A stretch of DNA of 64,000 bases, taken from Sphingobium scionense. GTDB lineage: Bacteria; Pseudomonadota; Alphaproteobacteria; Sphingomonadales; Sphingomonadaceae. The stretch is from assembly GCF_014197035.1 (NCBI RefSeq), contig NZ_JACIEU010000002.1, forward strand, positions 186,001 to 250,000. The letters run 5' to 3'. Shown here in pieces: positions 54,977 to 63,880 of this stretch; the first letter of the stretch is position 1; the number at the start of each line of letters is the position of its first letter. The notes below the pieces were generated by a model. The model was not told the DNA's origin and did not search any database. It saw only the letters and a program-made list of their open reading frames with translations. The position numbers were made by a program, and so were the translations under genes.

Positions 54977-54996
54977 CCGACTGGCCGATCAGGCGG

Positions 54997-55020
54997 CAGC
55001 GCTGACTTCGCTCAGCGCTG
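54997..55020. terminator. hairpin between convergent S41 peptidase and HNH-like genes
   Basis: A perfect 9-bp stem CAGCGCTGA / TCAGCGCTG (54997-55005, 55012-55020) overlaps the stop of the HNH-like gene and lies 20 bases after the S41 gene. The T run is weak, so terminator function is uncertain. Confidence 0.4.
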
Positions 55021-55350
55021 CTTCTTGGTGATGGTCGCGGTGAAATCGGGATCCTTGTTCGCCACCCAGTCGACGAACTTGCGGATCGGCGGATGGAGCA
55101 GCAGGCCCTCCACGTCCATGCCGTGGCGCTGCAATTCGGAATTGGTGAAATTGGCGATCAGCGTCTGCTGACAGATGCCATGCATCGGCACGACGTCGCG
55201 GCCTCCCCGGCTCTTGGGAACGGGATGGTGCCACACGATGGTCGTGCCCGTTGGACGCCCGCACAGCCAGCAGGGCGGCGGAGGCGGCGCTTCCTCTTCC
55301 TCGCGATGCACATCTTCATAGGGGCCATGTTTGGAATATTTGCGGGCCAT
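55012..55350 (-). CDS. HNH-like nuclease family protein
   Basis: 112 residues. A CWLCGRP zinc-knuckle-like start near 27 is followed by TTIVWHHPVPKSRGGRD (His-His, HNH-like beta hairpin), PMHGICQQTLIANFTN and a C-terminal basic tail. The Cys and His positions fit an HNH-type zinc/metal site. The N-terminal head is charged (EEEEAPPPPP). Members of this small group are often annotated as HNH endonuclease; the activity is unproven. It stands alone, in reverse to its neighbours. Confidence 0.7.
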   Translation of the reverse strand: MARKYSKHGPYEDVHREEEEAPPPPPCWLCGRPTGTTIVWHHPVPKSRGGRDVVPMHGICQQTLIANFTNSELQRHGMDVEGLLLHPPIRKFVDWVANKDPDFTATITKKQR

Positions 55351-55443
55351 ATCTCTGCCTGGATTGAAGGAAACTTTGGCCGCTCCCTATCGCAGCCGGC
55401 GCGGGAGCGCCACGGGGATCGTCATGGCCGCTTGACTCATTTC

Positions 55444-55461
55444 GATATTTAGCTAATTATC
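55444..55461. promoter_or_regulatory. candidate ArsR-type operator
   Basis: GATATTTAGCTAATTATC (55444-55461) is an 18-bp palindrome with 16 of 18 matching positions, ending five bases before the ATG of the ArsR gene. Position and length suit autorepression by the dimeric ArsR/SdpR-type protein encoded next. Confidence 0.7.
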
Positions 55462-55466
55462 TCATC

Positions 55467-55775
55467 ATGAGCCAGGTCTTCCGCGCCTTGTCCGATCCGA
55501 CCCGTCGCCGGGTGCTGCAATTGCTGCGGCAGGGGCCGATGAGCGCGGGAGACCTGAGTGACCAGTTCGATGTCTCCAAACCGACCATGTCGGCGCATTT
55601 CGCGGTGCTGAAGGAGGCTGACCTGGTCCATGCGGAAAAGGCCGGCAAGTCGGTCATCTATCATCTCAAGCTGTCGGTGCTGGAAGAGGCGCTGCTGGGC
55701 TTCGCCCAGTCGTTCGGCATCGGTGTGGGGGCGCCGGATCAGCAACGGGAGAAGGCAGGATGGACAGGGAATTGA
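55467..55775 (+). CDS. ArsR family repressor (SdpR-like)
   Basis: 102 residues. The winged-helix core is nearly complete: VFRALSDPTRRRVLQLLRQG, MSAGDLSDQFDVSKPTMSAHFAVLKEADLV, and the wing AGKSVIYHL. There is no Cys pair, so it is not a metal sensor of the classical type. It is close to the SdpR autorepressor subgroup. The stop overlaps the next gene by 16 bases; that gene is an SdpI-like membrane protein, matching the sdpRI arrangement. Confidence 0.85.
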   Translation: MSQVFRALSDPTRRRVLQLLRQGPMSAGDLSDQFDVSKPTMSAHFAVLKEADLVHAEKAGKSVIYHLKLSVLEEALLGFAQSFGIGVGAPDQQREKAGWTGN

Positions 55776-56137
55776 AGGCGGGCCTGCTCTGGGGTGGCGG
55801 TATCTTGCTGCTGGCGCTGGCCGCCAGCCAGGGGCGCAAGCTCGACTGGCTGGACGGTGACATGGTCACGCGGCTGGTGATCGGCGCCAACGGGGTGATG
55901 ATCGCTTGGTATGGCAATCGCATGCCCAAGGCTTTCCTGCCGGACGCCTGCGCGCGGCAGATGGCGCGGGTCGGCGGCTGGTCGATGGCGCTCAGCGGCA
56001 TCGTCTATGCCGGCTTCTGGGCGTTCGCGCCGATACCGGTGGCGGTCGTCGGCGGCTGCATCGCGGTGGGGGCGGGGATGGCCGTGACGATCGGCTACGG
56101 CCTCTCTCTGCGCGCCCGGCTGCGCGCCCGCCGCTAG
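55760..56137 (+). CDS. SdpI-like membrane protein
   Basis: 125 residues with three to four membrane helices and a basic tail (RARLRARR). The segment VIGANGVMIAWYGNRMPKAF resembles the GN-type motif of SdpI/YhfL immunity proteins. It overlaps the ArsR-type gene, as sdpI overlaps sdpR in Bacillus. In that system SdpI protects from a peptide toxin and signals to SdpR. No toxin gene is visible here, so the pair may control something else. Confidence 0.65.
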   Translation: MDRELKAGLLWGGGILLLALAASQGRKLDWLDGDMVTRLVIGANGVMIAWYGNRMPKAFLPDACARQMARVGGWSMALSGIVYAGFWAFAPIPVAVVGGCIAVGAGMAVTIGYGLSLRARLRARR

Positions 56138-56236
56138 GCCCTTGTTTCGCCTGCCTGGCGGCTTTGTTGCGGGAGTGATTTTGGGGGCTTTGCAGCCGGT
56201 TCGCGACCTGCTAGGTGCCCCCTTCCACGATCAGAT

Positions 56237-56321
56237 GCGGGCGTGGTGAAACTGGTAGACGCGCCGGACTCAAAATCCGGTTCCGCAAGGAGTGTCGGTT
56301 CGATTCCGACCGCCCGCACCA
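56237..56321 (+). tRNA. tRNA-Leu(CAA)
   Basis: 85 bases including CCA. Acceptor GCGGGCG (56237-56243) pairs with CGCCCGC (56311-56317); anticodon loop CTCAAAA gives CAA (reads UUG); a long variable arm as in class II tRNAs; T loop GGTTCGATT. The long variable arm confirms leucine. Confidence 0.95.
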
Positions 56322-56453
56322 TCTTTGATTAGCCTCAGGCGCCGGCGCGGGCATCCGCCCGCTTGGCTTTCCTCGCATAAGCTCGGGCGGCCGCCATAAT
56401 CATTTTGGCGCCCTTGCGGACCCTTTCGGATCCGTTATTTCTCTTTTCTTTGA

Positions 56454-57590
56454 TCAGCGGTTTGGCTGGGCCTGGAACCAGGGGATCATTCGCGCGATCG
56501 CGTCCTCGACCCGGTCGGTCGAGACGGCAAAACTGAAGCGGATGAAGCGGTGGCCGTCGACCGGATCGAAATCGATCCCCGGCGCGGTGGCGACGCCGGT
56601 TTCGCGCAGCAGCTTCTGGCAGAAGGCCAGGCTGTCATTGGTGAGATGGCTGATATCGGCATAGATGTAGAAGGCGCCGTCGGGTGGGGCGATGCTGGCG
56701 AGGCCGAGCGCGGGCAGGGCGTCGAGCAGCAATTGCCGGTTGCGGCGATAGGTGTCGACATGGCCTTCAAGCTCATCGGTGCAGTCGAAGGCGGCAAGGC
56801 CGGCCTGCTGCGCCAGCACCGGGGGGGTGAGGAACAGATTGCCCATCCGCGCCCGCGCCGCGCCGATCAGGTCGGTGGGCACGACGATCCAGCCCAGCCG
56901 CCAGCCGGCCATGCTGAAATATTTGGAGAAGCTGTTTACGATCACCGCGTCGGGGGCAAATTCCAGCATCGACCGGGCCGGCTCGCCGAAGCTGAGGCCA
57001 TGATAGATTTCGTCGGAGATGATGCGGATACCGCGGTCGGCGCAGACCCTGGCGATCGCCGCCAGTTCGTCGGCCGGGATGATCGTGCCGGTCGGGTTGG
57101 CCGGGCTGGCAAGGATCAGGCCGTCTGGCGCTGGATCGAGCGCGGCCAGCGCGTCGGCGCTGATCTGATAGCGTTCGGCCGGACCGCAGGCGATCTCGAC
57201 CGGCTCCAGATAGAGTGCCTTGAGCGTATTGCGATAGGCGACATAGCCCGGCCGCGCGGTGGCGACGCGGGCGCCGGGCGCGAACAGGCTGGTGAGCGCC
57301 AGCACCAGACCGGGCGAGGCGCCGCAGGTCAGCAGCACCTGTTCAGGATCGACGGCGACATTGTGCCGATCGGCATAGAGGCGGGCGATCCGTTCCTTGA
57401 GCGCCGGGCTTTCCCAATAGCCCATCGGATCGGTGTCGAGCACCTCGTGCGCCAGCGCGATGGCGGCGGCGGGCGCGCCGGTCGAGGGCTGGCCGAATTC
57501 CATGTGCAGGATGGAGCGGCCCGCAGCCTTGAGGGCATGGGCTTCGCGGCTGATGGCGATGGCGTGGAAGGGATCGATCTGGGCAATCAT
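56454..57590 (-). CDS. class I/II pyridoxal-phosphate aminotransferase
   Basis: 378 residues, full length fold-type I. The PLP Lys is in VNSFSKYFSMAGWRLGWIV near residue 220; the Asn/Asp/Tyr set is in LASPANPTGTI and IRIISDEIYHGL; the C-terminal Arg is in HRFIRFSFAVS. The donor and acceptor are not certain. GC-rich and ordinary codon use. It is convergent with tRNA-Leu and about 60 bases from a small membrane protein on the other strand. Confidence 0.87.
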   Translation of the reverse strand: MIAQIDPFHAIAISREAHALKAAGRSILHMEFGQPSTGAPAAAIALAHEVLDTDPMGYWESPALKERIARLYADRHNVAVDPEQVLLTCGASPGLVLALTSLFAPGARVATARPGYVAYRNTLKALYLEPVEIACGPAERYQISADALAALDPAPDGLILASPANPTGTIIPADELAAIARVCADRGIRIISDEIYHGLSFGEPARSMLEFAPDAVIVNSFSKYFSMAGWRLGWIVVPTDLIGAARARMGNLFLTPPVLAQQAGLAAFDCTDELEGHVDTYRRNRQLLLDALPALGLASIAPPDGAFYIYADISHLTNDSLAFCQKLLRETGVATAPGIDFDPVDGHRFIRFSFAVSTDRVEDAIARMIPWFQAQPNR

Positions 57591-57647
57591 GCGGGGTGCC
57601 TATTCTGTGCGGGCAACCATGTCCATGGCCGCTACGTTCTGTCTGGC

Positions 57648-57914
57648 ATGAACCAAGCGCTGCTCACCGCCCTGCAATATTATGGTGCTGGCGCCGCCAC
57701 GCTCGCGGCGCTGCTGGTGTCGCTGAACCTGGGAAGGCGGATCACCGGCTGGGCCTTTGTGCTGTTCGTCACCAGCTCCATCGCGCTGATCGGCTGGGGC
57801 TTCCTCGACAAGGATAGCGAGGGCATCGGCTGGCAGAATGTTGCTCTATTGGCGATCAACGGGGTTGGCGTGTGGCGCTATCTGATCTCGAAACATGCGC
57901 TGCGCGACCGATAA
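57648..57914 (+). CDS. small two- or three-helix membrane protein
   Basis: 88 residues from ATG 57648. Three hydrophobic segments (ALLTALQYYGAGAATLAALLV, WAFVLFVTSSIALIGWGF, and WQNVALLAINGVGVWRYL), so an inner-membrane protein. I do not recognise a family. It stands between the aminotransferase gene (divergent) and a repeat element. Short upstream sequence; the ribosome site is weak. Confidence 0.6.
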   Translation: MNQALLTALQYYGAGAATLAALLVSLNLGRRITGWAFVLFVTSSIALIGWGFLDKDSEGIGWQNVALLAINGVGVWRYLISKHALRDR

Positions 57915-58038
57915 TCCTCCCCTGCAAGGGGAGGTGGCGCGCGCGTAGCGCGTGACGGAGGGGTGTCGCCCTATCGCAAACGGGATACCCCTCCACCATT
58001 TGCTGCGCAAATGGTCCCCCTCCCCTTGCAGGGGAGGA
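57915..58038. repeat. composite inverted repeat element with CCTCCCCTGCAAGGGGAGG ends
   Basis: The ends TCCTCCCCTGCAAGGGGAGG (57915-57934) and CCTCCCCTTGCAGGGGAGGA (58019-58038) are each palindromic and also complementary to each other; inside are the hairpins GCGCGCGTAGCGCG and ATTTGCTGCGCAAAT. The same build as at 7889-8005, with different inner hairpins. Confidence 0.75.
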
Positions 58039-58043
58039 TGTTT

Positions 58044-58736
58044 TTAGGCTTCGGCGATCCAGACCTCGACCGGCACCTTGTCCTGCAGCAGGGCAAGGCG
58101 GATCGGCAGTTGCTCGACCGGGCCGCCGGCGAGAGCCTGGTCATAGATGGCCTTCTTGCCCGCGCCGCCGATCTGCAGGAAGATGTGGCGGCTTTGCAGG
58201 ATCGCGTGCGCGGTCAGCGACAGGCGCTGGTGCGGCGCGACCGGCGGGGTGGCGGCGATGGTATAAGCCTGAGTGGAAAGCCCCTCGGCCAGTTCCTCGC
58301 CCTCCGGGAAGAGCGATGCGGTGTGGCCGTCATCGCCCATGCCCAGCAGGATGATGTCGAATGGCCAGGGCAAAGCGGCGACGTCCGCCTCGACCGCGCT
58401 CTGGCCGGCATAGGCGTCGGCGGCGCTGTTCTTCATCGGCACGAAGCGGGCGGCGGCGGCCGGACCCTGAAGCAGGGTTTCGCGCACCAGCCGTTCATTG
58501 CTGTCGGCGCTGACCGGATCGACCCAGCGTTCGTCGACCAGAGTGACGATCAGCCTGGTCCAGTCGAGCGGCACTTTCGACAGCGCTTCCAGCACCGGGC
58601 GGGGCGAGCGGCCGCCCGACACGGCCAGCGTCGCGACACCGCGCTGGGCGATCGCGTCCGACAACAGGGTGGCGATCCGGGCGGCGATATCGGTGGCGGC
58701 CTGCGCCCCGGTGGCGAAAAGATGTTCGGTCGGCAT
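58044..58736 (-). CDS. pgl: 6-phosphogluconolactonase
   Basis: 230 residues. It hydrolyses 6-phosphogluconolactone between Zwf and Edd. Family motifs: TLAVSGGRSPRPVLEAL near residue 36, TLVDERWVDPVSADSNERLV near 65, and ILLGMGDDGHTASLFPEG near 130. It is the missing member of the zwf-edd-glk-eda operon six kilobases away. It begins six bases after the ybaK stop and is third in galE-ybaK-pgl. Confidence 0.94.
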   Translation of the reverse strand: MPTEHLFATGAQAATDIAARIATLLSDAIAQRGVATLAVSGGRSPRPVLEALSKVPLDWTRLIVTLVDERWVDPVSADSNERLVRETLLQGPAAAARFVPMKNSAADAYAGQSAVEADVAALPWPFDIILLGMGDDGHTASLFPEGEELAEGLSTQAYTIAATPPVAPHQRLSLTAHAILQSRHIFLQIGGAGKKAIYDQALAGGPVEQLPIRLALLQDKVPVEVWIAEA

Positions 58737-58741
58737 GGCTC

Positions 58742-59218
58742 TCACTCGACGATTTCTGGAAGGGTGCAGATGTCGATCCATTGCGCCCCGGTCAAGGCGG
58801 CAAGCCGGTCGGGCGTCAGTTCGACCGAGGCGGTGCGCGATCCCGCCGCCGGAAATACGGTGTCGAACGCCTGCAAGGAGGCATCGCAATAGACGGGCAG
58901 GGCGCTGGCGAGGCCGAAGGGGCAGACGCCGCCGACCGGATGGCCGGTAATCTCCTCCACCTCATGCGCGCCCAGCATGCGCGGCTTGGCGCCCAGCGCG
59001 GCCTTCGCCTTGCCATTGGACAGGCGCGCGTCGCCGCGCGCGCAGACCAGCACGACGCTGTCGCCGACGCGCAGCGACAAGGTCTTGGCAATGCGCGCGG
59101 GTTCGACGCCGAGCGCGGCCGCCGCCTCGATCACCGTTGCGGTGCTGACGCCCTGATCGATGATGACGACATCGGGGGCCTGCGCGGCGAAGAAGGCGCG
59201 GACGCTGGCTTCGCTCAT
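58742..59218 (-). CDS. YbaK/ProX family aminoacyl-tRNA deacylase
   Basis: 158 residues. The YbaK fold is marked by ARIAKTLSLRVGDSVVLVCARGD near residue 42 (catalytic-side Lys) and EEITGHPVGGVCPFGLA near 90 (the conserved GxxPG-like loop). The family removes wrongly attached amino acids such as Cys or Ala from tRNA-Pro. The ATG 59218 is ten bases after galE. There is no evident link to the sugar genes around it. Confidence 0.88.
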   Translation of the reverse strand: MSEASVRAFFAAQAPDVVIIDQGVSTATVIEAAAALGVEPARIAKTLSLRVGDSVVLVCARGDARLSNGKAKAALGAKPRMLGAHEVEEITGHPVGGVCPFGLASALPVYCDASLQAFDTVFPAAGSRTASVELTPDRLAALTGAQWIDICTLPEIVE

Positions 59219-59228
59219 GCCTTCTGCC

Positions 59229-60230
59229 TCATCCCTTTTGAATGTCGCTGAGCTTGCGTTCCCAGGCGAGCGCATGATCGACGATCTGGGTGAGATCGGC
59301 ATAACGCGGCTGCCAGGGAAATTCGGCCATGAGCGCGCTATTGTCGGAAATCAGCGCATCGGGGTCGCCCGCACGGCGCCCTTCCAGTCGGCGCTCGATC
59401 GTCATGTTGGTGACCCTGTCGACCGCGTCCAGCACTTCGAGCACGGAGAAGCCCCGGCCATAGCCGCAATTGAGCATATAGTTGCGATCGGGATGGGCGA
59501 TCAGCGCTTCGAGCGCCAGCACATGGGCGGCGGCCAGATCGCTGACATGGATATAGTCGCGCACGCCGGTGCCGTCGGGCGTGGCGAAATCGGTGCCGAA
59601 GACGCTGACATGGCTGCGCTTGCCCAGCGCCGCCTCGACCGCGACCTTGATCAGGTGGGTGGCGCCCGCCGTCGACTGGCCGGTGCGACCCTGCGGATCG
59701 GCGCCGGCGACGTTGAAATAGCGTAGCGCGCAGAAGTTCATGGCGTGGGCGGCGGCGACGTCGCGCAGCATATACTCCGTCATCAGCTTCGACATGCCAT
59801 AGGGATTGATCGGCCGCTGCGGCGTCGTTTCCCTGACCGGGCTTTCCTCGGGGATGCCATAGGTGGCAGCGGTCGAGGAGAAGATGAAATGGGGCACGCC
59901 GACGGCGACCACGCTCTCCAGCAGGTCGCGGGTCTTGGCGCTGTTATTGTTATAATATTTGAGCGGGTTTTCGACCGATTCCGGCACCACTACCGATCCG
60001 GCGAAATGCATGATCGCCTGGACGCCATGCTCACGCAGCGTCGCCTGCACCAGCACCTGGTCGGCGATATCACCCTGCACGAAGGGGACATCCTGCGGCA
60101 CGGCCCAACGGAAGCCGGTGACCAGATTGTCGATCACCACCACGCCATAGCCGGCATCCTTCAGCGCCAGCACCGCATGGCTGCCGATATAGCCGGCGCC
60201 GCCCGTGACCAGAACCGTTGGCTTGCTCAT
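59229..60230 (-). CDS. galE: UDP-glucose 4-epimerase
   Basis: 333 residues. The NAD loop is VTGGAGYIGSHAVLALKDAG at the start, the catalytic Tyr and Lys are in NPYGMSKLM (YxxxK) near 150, and Ser in FIFSSTAATYG near 124. It interconverts UDP-glucose and UDP-galactose for surface glycans. It begins 67 bases after the fad operon across a terminator. Confidence 0.95.
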   Translation of the reverse strand: MSKPTVLVTGGAGYIGSHAVLALKDAGYGVVVIDNLVTGFRWAVPQDVPFVQGDIADQVLVQATLREHGVQAIMHFAGSVVVPESVENPLKYYNNNSAKTRDLLESVVAVGVPHFIFSSTAATYGIPEESPVRETTPQRPINPYGMSKLMTEYMLRDVAAAHAMNFCALRYFNVAGADPQGRTGQSTAGATHLIKVAVEAALGKRSHVSVFGTDFATPDGTGVRDYIHVSDLAAAHVLALEALIAHPDRNYMLNCGYGRGFSVLEVLDAVDRVTNMTIERRLEGRRAGDPDALISDNSALMAEFPWQPRYADLTQIVDHALAWERKLSDIQKG

Positions 60231-60267
60231 AAGAAAAAGGTCTCCCCGAATATGTCCAAGGAGACCT
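60231..60267 (-). terminator. rho-independent terminator of the fadA-fadB operon
   Basis: Reading leftwards, AGGTCTCC (60267-60260) pairs perfectly with GGAGACCT (60245-60238) around a 14-base loop, followed by TTTTTCTT (60238-60231). It separates the beta-oxidation genes from galE. Confidence 0.75.
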
Positions 60268-60297
60268 AATACAGAAGCGTTACGATTTACAAATCGC

Positions 60298-62475
60298 TCA
60301 TGCTGCAGCGCGAGACGGAACGGGGCGATAGAAGGTCGCGCCGTTGGCCGCCATTTCCCGCAGTTGCGCCGTGGGGGCGAAGCGCGGGCCATGGGCGGCG
60401 GCCAGCCGGTCCAGCACGGCCACGACATGGGCGATGCCGACCGTGTCCATATGGCTGAACGGACCGCCGGTATAGGGCGCGAAGCCCCAGCCGAAGATCG
60501 CGCCGATATCGCCATCTTCCGGCGTTTCCAGCACGCCTTCCTCGAAGCAGCGGGCGCATTCGATCAGCTGGCGATAGAGGAGGCGTTCCTTGACTTCCTC
60601 GACGTCCGGCTGGGCGTCGGCGCGCGGGAACAGATCGCCCAGCACCGGCGAGAGATGCTTCTTGCCGCCTTCGGGATAGTCGTACCAGCCCTTGCCATTC
60701 TTGCGGCCCAGGCGATCGGCCTCGACCATCTTGAGCATGATGTCGTCCGACCCCTGGGGAACATAGGCATCGCCCAGTTCCTTCTTGGCCGCGGTCATGA
60801 TCTTGACGCCCAGTTCGATCGATACCTCGTCGCTGACCGCCAGCGGGCCGGTCGGCATGCCAAGCTGCTTGCCGGCATTTTCGATGAGCGCCGGGTTGAT
60901 GCCTTCGCCGACCAGCTCCGCGCCTTCCTGGACATAGGTGCCGAAGCTGCGCGAGGTGTAGAAGCCGCGGCTGTCATGGACGACGATCGGCGTCTTCTTG
61001 ATCTGGGCAACGAAGTCGAGCGCCTTGGCGATCGCCGCCGGGCCGGTCTTCTCACCCAGGATGATTTCGACCAGCGGCATCTTCTCGACCGGCGAGAAGA
61101 AATGGACGCCGATGAAATTCTCGGGCTTGGACCAGGCATTGGCCAGCTTGGTGATCGGCAGGGTCGAGGTGTTGGAACCGAAGATGGTGTCGGCGCCGAG
61201 CACGGCTTCGACCTGCTTGGTGACTTCCGCCTTGATCGCGACATCCTCGAACACCGCCTCGATCACGAAGTCAGCGCCGGCAAGCGCGGCATAGTCGGTG
61301 GTCGGGGTGACGCGGGCCAGGGTGGCGGCCATCTTCTCGGGCGTCATGCCACGGCCCAGACGCTTGGAGAGGACCGCCTCGACATGGGCCTTGCCTTTTT
61401 CCGCATAGGCCTGGTCGCGGTCGAACAGCACCACGTCCATCCCGGCCTGCGCCGCGACGGTGGCGATGCCCGCGCCCATCATGCCGGCACCCAGCATGGC
61501 GAGCTTGGTGGTCGGCGCCTTGGCCTCGTCCTTGGGACGACGCGCGCCGCGTTCGGCCGCCTGCTTGTTGACGAACAGGGTGCGGATCATGTTCGACGCC
61601 TGAGGATCGGCGGCGACCTTGGCGAAATATTTGCTTTCGATCCGGATCGCCCGGTCCATCGGCAAGGTGATGCCCTCATAGACCGCCGACAGCAAAGCGA
61701 TCGGCGCGTTCATGTTGCGCTGGGTCTGCTTGAGCGTCATCGGCAGGGCGCCGGCCATGGTCTGGACGAAGGCGGGGTTGAAGCCGCCGGCCCCGCCGGG
61801 CACCTTGAAGCCCTTGACGTCCCAGGGTTGGGTGCTGGCGGTCGGGTTGGCCTTGACCCAGTCCTTGGCAGCGGCGAGCGCCGTGCCCTGCGGCACCACG
61901 CCGTCCACGACCTTCAGCATCGCGGCTTCGGCCGGGCGGAACAACTTGCCCTGCAGCATATACATCAGCGACGCCTGCACGCCCATGATGCGCGGCAGGC
62001 GCTGCGAACCGCCGCCGCCGGGGAACAGGCCGATCAGGATCTCGGGCAGACCGAGCTGGGTCTTGGGGCTGTCACCGACGAAGCGGCGATGGCAGGCCAG
62101 CGCCAGTTCGAAGCCGCCGCCGACGCAGGTGCCCTCGATCGCGCAGGCGACCGGCTTGCCGGCGGTTTCCAGGCGACGGAACAGCTGGTTCAGCACGAAC
62201 ACATTGTCGAAGATCGCGGTGGGGGCGGGGCGCTGTCCATCGGCGCTGGCAAGCATCGACCCGAAATATTTCAGGTCCATGCCGGCCATGAAGCCGCTGT
62301 CCTTGCCCGATGCGATGACCGCGCCCTTGATGCCTTCTTCCGACGCGATGCGGGTGATGGCGGCGTCGAGATCGGCCAGGAAGTCGGGGCCGATGACGTT
62401 CATCGACTGGCCGGGCACGTCGATCGTCAGGGTGGCGATGCCGTCGGCATCGATGTCGAAGCGGATGGTTTCCAT
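60298..62475 (-). CDS. fadB: multifunctional fatty-acid oxidation protein (enoyl-CoA hydratase / 3-hydroxyacyl-CoA dehydrogenase)
   Basis: 725 residues in two parts. Residues ~1-190 are crotonase fold: [19 protein letters not shown] (oxyanion loop) and [12 protein letters not shown], with Glu in [19 protein letters not shown]. Residues ~310-600 are the NAD-dependent dehydrogenase: [17 protein letters not shown] (Rossmann), the catalytic His in [17 protein letters not shown], and the C-terminal PGFYTSR-like [11 protein letters not shown]. It follows fadA by 24 bases. It could also be called fadJ. Confidence 0.93.
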   Translation of the reverse strand: METIRFDIDADGIATLTIDVPGQSMNVIGPDFLADLDAAITRIASEEGIKGAVIASGKDSGFMAGMDLKYFGSMLASADGQRPAPTAIFDNVFVLNQLFRRLETAGKPVACAIEGTCVGGGFELALACHRRFVGDSPKTQLGLPEILIGLFPGGGGSQRLPRIMGVQASLMYMLQGKLFRPAEAAMLKVVDGVVPQGTALAAAKDWVKANPTASTQPWDVKGFKVPGGAGGFNPAFVQTMAGALPMTLKQTQRNMNAPIALLSAVYEGITLPMDRAIRIESKYFAKVAADPQASNMIRTLFVNKQAAERGARRPKDEAKAPTTKLAMLGAGMMGAGIATVAAQAGMDVVLFDRDQAYAEKGKAHVEAVLSKRLGRGMTPEKMAATLARVTPTTDYAALAGADFVIEAVFEDVAIKAEVTKQVEAVLGADTIFGSNTSTLPITKLANAWSKPENFIGVHFFSPVEKMPLVEIILGEKTGPAAIAKALDFVAQIKKTPIVVHDSRGFYTSRSFGTYVQEGAELVGEGINPALIENAGKQLGMPTGPLAVSDEVSIELGVKIMTAAKKELGDAYVPQGSDDIMLKMVEADRLGRKNGKGWYDYPEGGKKHLSPVLGDLFPRADAQPDVEEVKERLLYRQLIECARCFEEGVLETPEDGDIGAIFGWGFAPYTGGPFSHMDTVGIAHVVAVLDRLAAAHGPRFAPTAQLREMAANGATFYRPVPSRAAA

Positions 62476-62499
62476 ATGTGTCTCTCCTAAATCCGCCGC

Positions 62500-63708
62500 T
62501 TACACGCGCTCGATGATGATGCCGGTGCCCATGCCCGCGCCGACGCACAGGTTGATGAGCGCGGTGCCCTTGCCCGAGCGTTCCAGCTCATCGAGCGCGG
62601 TGCCCAGCACCATGGCGCCGGTGGCGCCCAGTGGATGGCCCATGGCGATCGCGCCGCCATTGACGTTGATCTTGCCGTGGTCGAGGTTCATCGCCTGCAT
62701 GTAGCGCAGCACGACCGAGGCGAAGGCTTCGTTCAGTTCCCACAGGTCGATGTCGGCGGTGGTCATGCCGGCACGGGCCAGCAGCTTGCCGGCGACAAAT
62801 TCCGGGCCGGTCAGCATGATCAGCGGTTCGGAGCCGATCGAGGCCATCGCCTTGATCTTCGCGCGCGGCTTCAGGCCGTATTTCTCGCCGATTTCCCTGT
62901 TGCCGACCAGCACGGCGGCGGCGCCATCGACGATGCCGCTGCTGTTGCCGGCATGATGGACATGGTTGACCTTTTCCAGCTCGGGATAGCGCAGCAGGGC
63001 GACCGTGTCGAAGCCGGGCATGTCCTCGCCCAGCGCCTGGAAGCTGGGCTTCAGGCTGCCGAGCGACTGCATCGTCGCGTCGGGGCGCATATGTTCGTCA
63101 TGGTCGAGCGCGATGCCGCCGATCACGTCGCGGACCGGCACGATCGACTTCTTGAAGCGGCCTTCGTCCCAGGCGGCCTTGGCGCGGCGCTGGCTCTCGA
63201 CGGCATAGGCGTCGACATCGTCGCGACTGATGCCGAACTTGGTGGCGATCACGTCGGCGCCGATGCCCTGGGGCGCGAAATAGGTCTTGTAGGCGACCGC
63301 CGGGTCCATTGCCCAGGCGCCGCCGTCCGATGCCATCGGCACGCGGCTCATCGATTCGACGCCGCCGCCGATCGCGAACATCGCTTCGCCCGAATAGACC
63401 TTGGCCGCCGCCATGTTCACCGCTTCCAGCCCCGATGCGCAGAAACGGTTGATCTGCACGCCCGGCACGGTCTGGGCATAATCGGCATTGAGCACGGCGA
63501 CGCGCGCGATATCCGCGCCCTGTTCACCGACCGGACTGACGCAGCCCAGGATCACGTCGTCGACGTCGGCGGTGTCGATCTGGGTGCGGTCGCGCACCGC
63601 TTCGAGCATCTGCGTCGCAAGCTGGATGGGGGTGATGTCGTGGAGCGAACCGTCGCTCTTGCCCCGGCCACGGGGCGTGCGGACGGCGTCGTAGATATAG
63701 GCTTCCAT
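62500..63708 (-). CDS. fadA: acetyl-CoA C-acyltransferase (thiolase)
   Basis: 402 residues. The acylated Cys is in [16 protein letters not shown] near 90, the second Cys in [12 protein letters not shown], the His in [15 protein letters not shown] near 353, with NEAFAS before. It cleaves 3-ketoacyl-CoA with CoA to release acetyl-CoA. GGAAAAGGAA precedes ATG 63708. It is first in the fadA-fadB operon and has a LiuR-like operator in its promoter. Confidence 0.95.
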   Translation of the reverse strand: MEAYIYDAVRTPRGRGKSDGSLHDITPIQLATQMLEAVRDRTQIDTADVDDVILGCVSPVGEQGADIARVAVLNADYAQTVPGVQINRFCASGLEAVNMAAAKVYSGEAMFAIGGGVESMSRVPMASDGGAWAMDPAVAYKTYFAPQGIGADVIATKFGISRDDVDAYAVESQRRAKAAWDEGRFKKSIVPVRDVIGGIALDHDEHMRPDATMQSLGSLKPSFQALGEDMPGFDTVALLRYPELEKVNHVHHAGNSSGIVDGAAAVLVGNREIGEKYGLKPRAKIKAMASIGSEPLIMLTGPEFVAGKLLARAGMTTADIDLWELNEAFASVVLRYMQAMNLDHGKINVNGGAIAMGHPLGATGAMVLGTALDELERSGKGTALINLCVGAGMGTGIIIERV

Positions 63709-63766
63709 GGTTCCTTTTCCCTCTCCGTTGGCGGCTTTTGGCGCACCGGAAGTGGCCCTGAATGTA

Positions 63767-63788
63767 TTTACGTTTACGTAAAGTGCAA
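63767..63788 (-). promoter_or_regulatory. LiuR-like operator in the fadA-fadB promoter
   Basis: TTTACGT-TT-ACGTAAA (63767-63782) is a perfect 7-bp inverted repeat. It matches by eye the published LiuR (MerR family) motif type of proteobacterial branched-chain/fatty-acid degradation genes. It follows directly on a -35-like TTGCAC (63788-63783) and runs up to a -10-like TACATT, so binding should control the promoter. The regulator is not in the window. Confidence 0.7.
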
Positions 63789-63880
63789 GCCCGAAATGGT
63801 CGGTTTCCGCCGACATGGCCTTGCCGTAAGGTCAGGTGCGGACCTGATGTGGGGCCGGATTTCAGCGGGGCAAGCGCCAG

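Noticed and set aside
60205..62490. 761-codon open frame antisense to fadB
   Set aside because: Shadow of a high-GC gene; the minus-strand protein has full catalytic motifs while this one is His/Gly/Arg-rich low-complexity sequence.
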